Below are positions 20,813 to 21,144 of a stretch of 21,144 bases of DNA, piece by piece. The DNA comes from Proteobacteria bacterium SG_bin5 (GTDB lineage Bacteria > Pseudomonadota > Alphaproteobacteria > Sphingomonadales > Sphingomonadaceae), in contig LWDI01000034.1 in NCBI GenBank assembly GCA_002083475.1, forward strand, positions 472 to 21,615. Reading direction: 5' to 3'. A program made the translations under genes and the position numbers. The first letter of the stretch is position 1. Each line of letters starts with the position of its first letter. Below the pieces are notes generated by a model. The model did not search any database. It saw nothing but the letters and a program-made list of their open reading frames with translations, and was not told the origin of the DNA.

Positions 20813-21144
20813 CACGTCCGCCGCCGCAACGCTTTGGGCAGGAACGCGCGGATGTAGGCGGCCACCTGAGCAGGGTGGGTTTCCATCGCAAAGTGGCCGG
20901 CATCGTCAATGACATGCAGCTCGGCATCAGGCAGGTCACGGCGATATGCCTGGGCGCCCGCGACTGCAAAGCTTGCATCCTTGCGGCCCCAGATGATCAG
21001 CGTGGGAAAGCGATGCGTGCGAAAAGCCTGGTGAATGGCGGGATAGAGTGCGATGTTGTTCTTGTAGTCGGCAAAGATATCCAGCTGAATGTCGCGATTG
21101 CCGGGCCGTTCAAACACCATCGTATCAAGATCGACAGTGTCGGG
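20812..21144 (-). CDS. Alpha/beta hydrolase, C-terminal part, cut by window edge
   Basis: The frame is open to the right edge, so only the last 110 codons are seen. The visible part carries the late alpha/beta-hydrolase motifs: PTLIIWGRKDASF with the catalytic acid (D) after strand 7, and VIDDAGHFAMETHP with the catalytic histidine. The nucleophile and cap are outside the window. The upstream residues PDTVDLDTMVFERPGNRDIQ show that the ATG at 21120 is internal. It is the first visible gene of the cluster running through the cupin, azoR and PNPOx-like genes. It could be an esterase, haloalkane dehalogenase-like or epoxide hydrolase; the fragment does not decide. Confidence 0.88.
   Translation of the reverse strand, partial: PDTVDLDTMVFERPGNRDIQLDIFADYKNNIALYPAIHQAFRTHRFPTLIIWGRKDASFAVAGAQAYRRDLPDAELHVIDDAGHFAMETHPAQVAAYIRAFLPKALRRRT

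Overview
The window is GC-rich and coded almost entirely on the minus strand. The gene content and sequence style (acetyl-CoA carboxylase alpha of alphaproteobacterial type, DUF805, DUF2721, a TonB-dependent receptor, a DUF1800/DUF1501 pair, and TAGAGCG...CGCTCTA palindromic repeats) point to an alphaproteobacterium, most likely a member of the Sphingomonadales. This placement is an inference from the sequence alone.

Left end (1-1916): the start of a membrane ABC-2 type permease (probably the permease/M1-aminopeptidase fusion type) lies downstream of its ATPase gene on the minus strand. A small DUF805 membrane protein gene diverges from them on the plus strand. It converges on the next operon across a 221-bp gap (1917-2137) packed with hairpins, including an 18-bp-stem terminator that is also part of a composite palindromic repeat.

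Centre (2138-12411): a three-gene operon, transcribed right to left as pcs-mcr-accA. pcs encodes a giant trifunctional propionyl-CoA synthase (acyl-CoA synthetase, enoyl-CoA hydratase and enoyl-CoA reductase in one chain). mcr encodes a bifunctional malonyl-CoA reductase made of two SDR halves. accA encodes the carboxyltransferase alpha subunit of acetyl-CoA carboxylase and starts inside the mcr stop codon (GTGA overlap). Together they describe acetyl-CoA + HCO3- -> malonyl-CoA -> malonic semialdehyde -> 3-hydroxypropionate -> propionyl-CoA, the reductive arm of the 3-hydroxypropionate bi-cycle known from Chloroflexus. Key active-site residues are present in the domains checked, so the operon looks functional. 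No malyl-CoA lyase, methylmalonyl-CoA, accBCD or photosynthesis genes are present, so only this arm can be claimed here. The region upstream of pcs carries AT-rich inverted repeats and a short leader ORF with a good ribosome binding site overlapping the pcs start.

Right of centre (12644-18356): a DUF1800-DUF1501 pair of exported proteins of unknown function, a TonB-dependent outer-membrane receptor and a DUF2721 membrane protein. The 5' half of the DUF1800 gene is clearly lower in GC than its 3' half, which suggests a mosaic gene.

Right end (18595-21144): a tight cluster, read right to left, of an alpha/beta hydrolase (cut by the window edge), a cupin, an AzoR-type FMN-dependent NADH:quinone/azo reductase and a PNPOx-like flavin-binding protein. 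Part of it, especially azoR, is much lower in GC than the rest of the window. It looks like a redox or detoxification cassette.
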